DNA from: Acidobacteriota bacterium
Lineage (GTDB): Bacteria > Acidobacteriota > Polarisedimenticolia > QHYA01
DNA: 7,098 bases
Direction of reading: 5' to 3'
Assembly (NCBI GenBank): GCA_003223995.1
Contig: QHYA01000134.1
Location: 1 to 7,098 of the forward strand
Below are positions 4,510 to 7,098 of this stretch, piece after piece. A model generated the notes under the pieces. That model saw nothing but the letters and a program-made list of their open reading frames with translations. It was not told where the DNA came from and searched no databases. Every line of letters begins with the position of its first letter. The stretch's first letter is position 1. The translations under genes and the position numbers were made by a program.

Positions 4510-6258
4510 ATGTCCCTGAACCCCGGTATCACGATCCTGAAGTTCGGCAGCTCCGTCCTGCGGTCGGAGCGCGATTTCCCGCTCTCGGTCCACGAGGTCT
4601 ACCGCGCCTGGCGGCACGGCAGCCGAGTTGTCGCGGTCGTCTCCGCGCTGGGTTCGACGACCGATGATCTCCTGAAACGCGCCGAGCAACTGGGCCTCCC
4701 ACCGAAACCCATGGCTCTCGCCTCGCTTCTCGCCACCGGCGAGGCGACAGCCGCCGCTCTCCTCGCTCTCCATCTGCATCGTTCCGGAATCCCCGCGACG
4801 AACCTCGATCCCGCCCAGGCGGGACTGCTCACCCGCGGCGAGCCGCTCGACGCCGAGCCGGTCGGACTCGATCGCGCGCGGATCCTGAGGGAGCTCGATC
4901 GGGGAGTCGTGGTCCTTCCAGGCTTCGTCGGACGCGACTTCGCCGGCCGTACGACCCTCCTCGGTCGGGGCGGATCCGATTTCACAGCTCTCTATCTGGC
5001 GCACGAGCTGGGCGGCCGGTGCGTGCTCCTGAAGGACGTGGACGGTCTCTACACGGCCGATCCGAACCTTCCGGGAAGTCGTGCGCGGCGCTACGCCTCG
5101 CTGGACTGGGGGACGGCGATCCGCGCCGGCGGGGCGGTGGTCCAGGAGAAATCGCTGCGGTTCGCAGAGGCGGTCGGACTCGAGCTGACCGTCACAGCTC
5201 CGGGGGCGCCCGCGGGGACGCTCATCGGTCCCGGCCCTGTGCGCACGGTCCCGCCGCGGCCGCAGCCGCCACCGCTGCGCGTGGCGCTTCTGGGCTGCGG
5301 GACGGTGGGCGGCGGGGTGCTCGAACGGCTGCTCGCTCTTCGCCGGTTCTTCGAAGTGGTGGGTGTCGCAGTGCGCGACCCGCGGCGCGAACGAGTTCCG
5401 GCCGTACCCCGCTCGCTGCTCAACGGTGATGCGAGCGAGCTGCTCGATCGTCCTGCCGACGTGGTCGTGGAGCTCGTGGGCGGAGTCGACCTTCCTCAGA
5501 GGTGGATCGGGCGGGCGCTCGCGGCCGGCCGGCATGTCGTGACCGCCAACAAGGCGCTCCTTGCGAACGGGATCGATGCCCTGCATGGGCTCGCCGCCGG
5601 CTGCGGCGTCCGGCTGCTGTGCAGCGCGAGCGTCGGCGGGGCGCTGCCGGCCCTGGAGACGGTTCGACGAGCCGCGGCCGCCGGTCCGGTGAGGTCCGTC
5701 TCGGGAGTCCTCAACGGCACGTCCAACTTTGTTCTGGAGGAGATCGCTGATGGCAAGAGCCTCCGGAGGGCGGTCGCGGAGGCGATGAGGCTCGGTTTCG
5801 CGGAGGCCGATCCGACCCTCGATCTGGACGGTACCGACGCGGCGCAGAAGCTTTCCCTCCTGGCCCGCGAAGCGTTCGGAATTCCCCTCGATCACCACGA
5901 GCTGGAGCGGCGCGGGATCGAGCGGTTGGACGAGGAAACCATCGCGGTGCTGCGCTCCTCGGACCGCACCGTGCGGCTGGTCGCCTGCTGCCGCCGTGCT
6001 TCGAGGGGGCTGACCGGTTCGGTCGCGCCCCGGGTCCTGCCTCAGGATCACCCCTTCGCCCGGACGCGTGGGGCGTGGAACTGCCTCGAGGTCGAGCTCG
6101 AATCCGGCGTCCGAATTACGCTCTCCGCCCAGGGCGCCGGCCGCTGGCCGACCACGGAGGCCGTGCTGGCCGATCTCTTCGATCTCGTGCGCCTGCGCTC
6201 CGCCGGCGGAGCGAAACATCAGGTGGCCGGCCGTGAGACGGTGGAGGTGGCGCAATGA
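4510..6258 (+). CDS. thrA: Bifunctional aspartate kinase-homoserine dehydrogenase lacking ACT domains
   Basis: The 582-residue fusion catalyses the first and third steps from aspartate to homoserine. The kinase part (about residues 7-242) has K-F-G-S-S-V near residue 11 (usually K-F-G-G-T-S), G-R-G-G-S-D at 152-157 and L-K-D-V-D-G-L-Y-T-A-D-P at 174-185. A proline-rich linker (about 243-256) leads straight into the homoserine dehydrogenase: nucleotide loop G-C-G-T-V-G at 262-267, T-A-N-K with K348, G-G-A-L-P, N-G-T-S-N, and D-G-T-D-A-A-Q-K with the catalytic pair D443 and K447. In E. coli ThrA or MetL (about 810-820 residues) two ACT-like regulatory units of some 150-170 residues sit between the two enzymes. 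Here they are absent, and there is no C-terminal ACT either. Feedback inhibition by threonine or methionine is therefore not expected. The gene begins 16 bases after metB and its stop overlaps the metC start (ATGA). The symbol is used in the broad sense; metL would be equally fair. Confidence 0.9.
   Translation: MSLNPGITILKFGSSVLRSERDFPLSVHEVYRAWRHGSRVVAVVSALGSTTDDLLKRAEQLGLPPKPMALASLLATGEATAAALLALHLHRSGIPATNLDPAQAGLLTRGEPLDAEPVGLDRARILRELDRGVVVLPGFVGRDFAGRTTLLGRGGSDFTALYLAHELGGRCVLLKDVDGLYTADPNLPGSRARRYASLDWGTAIRAGGAVVQEKSLRFAEAVGLELTVTAPGAPAGTLIGPGPVRTVPPRPQPPPLRVALLGCGTVGGGVLERLLALRRFFEVVGVAVRDPRRERVPAVPRSLLNGDASELLDRPADVVVELVGGVDLPQRWIGRALAAGRHVVTANKALLANGIDALHGLAAGCGVRLLCSASVGGALPALETVRRAAAAGPVRSVSGVLNGTSNFVLEEIADGKSLRRAVAEAMRLGFAEADPTLDLDGTDAAQKLSLLAREAFGIPLDHHELERRGIERLDEETIAVLRSSDRTVRLVACCRRASRGLTGSVAPRVLPQDHPFARTRGAWNCLEVELESGVRITLSAQGAGRWPTTEAVLADLFDLVRLRSAGGAKHQVAGRETVEVAQ
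6243..6249 (+). promoter_or_regulatory. metC ribosome binding site inside the end of the fusion gene
   Basis: GGAGGTG lies five bases before ATG 6255, within the last codons of the upstream gene. With the ATGA stop-start overlap it indicates translational coupling and fixes the metC start. Confidence 0.85.
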
Positions 6259-7098
6259 AGACCGCCACCCGCTGCGTTCACTTCCATGACCTCCGCGATC
6301 CCTACGGTGCGACTGCGCCGCCCATCTATCAGACGGCCACATTCCATCAGCCGTCGGCGATCGAGTTCGGCGAGTACGACTACACGCGAAGCGCGAACCC
6401 GACTCGCTCGCTCCTCGAGGAGCAGCTCGCGGCGCTCGAGGAGGGTTCCTTCGCCTGCGCCTTCGCCAGCGGGATGGCGGCGATCGCGGCGGTCACAAGG
6501 CTGGTCGAGGCCGGCGGTGAGATCCTGGCAGGGGAGGACCTGTACGGGGGTGCGAGCCGCCTCTTCTCTCAGGTCTCCTCCCGCCAAGGAATCAGCGTAC
6601 GGTACGCCGACCTGACCGACCTCGACACCGTGCAGCGCGCGATGACTCCTGCCACCCGGCTCGTGATGGCCGAGACGCCCACCAATCCGCTGCTGCGGAT
6701 CGTGGACATCGCGGGACTCGCAGAGATCGCACACAGGCGCGGAGCGGTTCTGGCGGTGGACAACTCGCTTCTCTCCCCCTGCCTGCAACGGCCCCTGCGG
6801 CTGGGAGCGGACCTCGTGATCCACTCGGCGACCAAGTTCCTCTGCGGCCACAGCGATCTGTCCGCCGGCGCGGTCGTCGGCGGCGATCCGGAGCTCGGGC
6901 GCCTCCTCGCCTTCCACCAGAATGCCGAGGGGGCGGGGCTGGCGCCGTTCGACAGTTGGCTGCTGTTGCGCAGCATCAAGACCCTGCCGCTGCGTGTCGA
7001 GCGGCAGACAGCTTCGGCGTGCCGGATCGCGGAGTTTCTCGCCGGGCGTCCCCAGGTCGGCAGGGTCTTCTTCCCCGGCCTTCCCGATCACCCGGGGC
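6255..7098 (+). CDS. metC: Cystathionine beta-lyase-like PLP enzyme (MetC), 3' end outside the window
   Basis: The frame is open from ATG 6255 to the last base, giving 281 residues of an expected 380-400. It belongs to the same trans-sulfuration PLP family as the first operon gene. Signatures are P-P-I-Y-Q-T-A-T-F, Y-T-R-S-A-N-P-T, D-L-Y-G-G, V-D-N-S-L-L-S-P and H-S-A-T-K-F-L-C-G-H-S-D, with PLP lysine K194. Next comes F-H-Q-N-A-E-G-A-G-L-A-P-F-D-S-W-L-L-L-R-S-I-K-T-L, then G-L-P-D-H-P-G at the window end. The Q-N-A-E-G-x-G-L-A-P-F-D-x-W-L and G-L-P-D-H-P-G segments closely resemble, from memory, plant cystathionine beta-lyase and differ from E. coli MetB. Beta-lyase splits cystathionine into homocysteine, ammonia and pyruvate, which completes trans-sulfuration with the first gene. 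Cystathionine gamma-lyase or methionine gamma-lyase cannot be ruled out. The start overlaps the preceding stop codon (ATGA). Confidence 0.85.
   Translation, partial: MKTATRCVHFHDLRDPYGATAPPIYQTATFHQPSAIEFGEYDYTRSANPTRSLLEEQLAALEEGSFACAFASGMAAIAAVTRLVEAGGEILAGEDLYGGASRLFSQVSSRQGISVRYADLTDLDTVQRAMTPATRLVMAETPTNPLLRIVDIAGLAEIAHRRGAVLAVDNSLLSPCLQRPLRLGADLVIHSATKFLCGHSDLSAGAVVGGDPELGRLLAFHQNAEGAGLAPFDSWLLLRSIKTLPLRVERQTASACRIAEFLAGRPQVGRVFFPGLPDHPG

Noticed and set aside
4459..6342. 627-codon open frame on the - strand opposite the aspartokinase-homoserine dehydrogenase gene
   Set aside because: The translation is low-complexity, rich in Arg, Gly and Glu and without any family motif. It mirrors a + strand gene with clear catalytic motifs, as expected of antisense frames in GC-rich DNA.
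6219..7091. 290-codon open frame on the - strand opposite metC
   Set aside because: It has no motif and lies opposite a strongly conserved PLP enzyme, with no ribosome site evident.

Overview
The window is GC-rich bacterial chromosome (roughly two thirds G+C by eye). Every supported gene lies on the + strand, with short gaps. A sigma-54 activator, a fused aspartokinase-homoserine dehydrogenase and two trans-sulfuration enzymes fit a free-living, prototrophic bacterium. An Acidobacteriota-, Gemmatimonadota-, Rokubacteria- or Xanthomonadales-like lineage is possible, but nothing in the sequence fixes the taxon. No mobile elements, CRISPR arrays, rRNAs or tRNAs were seen.

Left part (1-3077): the C-terminal end of a pirin-family protein, then a complete 686-residue sigma-54-dependent activator (GAF-GAF-AAA+-Fis HTH), then a non-coding gap of about 245 bases, then a small four-helix DoxX-like membrane protein. 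Pirin and DoxX are both often linked to redox or electrophile stress. A functional link with the activator is only an inference from adjacency.

Right part (3074-7098): a methionine biosynthesis operon. A good sigma-70 promoter (TTGACA, 17 bases, TAGACT) overlaps the doxX stop codon. It is followed by a leader of about 200 nt, then metB (cystathionine gamma-synthase type), an aspartokinase-homoserine dehydrogenase fusion, and metC (cystathionine beta-lyase, plant-like subgroup; cut by the window end). Together the enzymes would commit aspartate to homoserine and then move sulfur from cysteine through cystathionine to homocysteine. The homoserine O-acyltransferase and aspartate-semialdehyde dehydrogenase are not in the window.

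The most interesting element is the leader at 3103-3314. It holds a 34-codon ORF with four Met codons within seven (R-M-R-M-P-M-C-M-R-R), an 11-bp perfect terminator stem with a T-rich tail just before metB, and a mutually exclusive antiterminator in which the bases just after the Met codons pair with the 5' arm of the terminator. This reads as a ribosome-mediated methionine attenuator, where SAM riboswitches or MetJ/MetR are the usual regulators. The downstream aspartokinase-homoserine dehydrogenase lacks the ACT regulatory region seen in ThrA/MetL. Control may therefore have moved from allosteric feedback to transcription attenuation.
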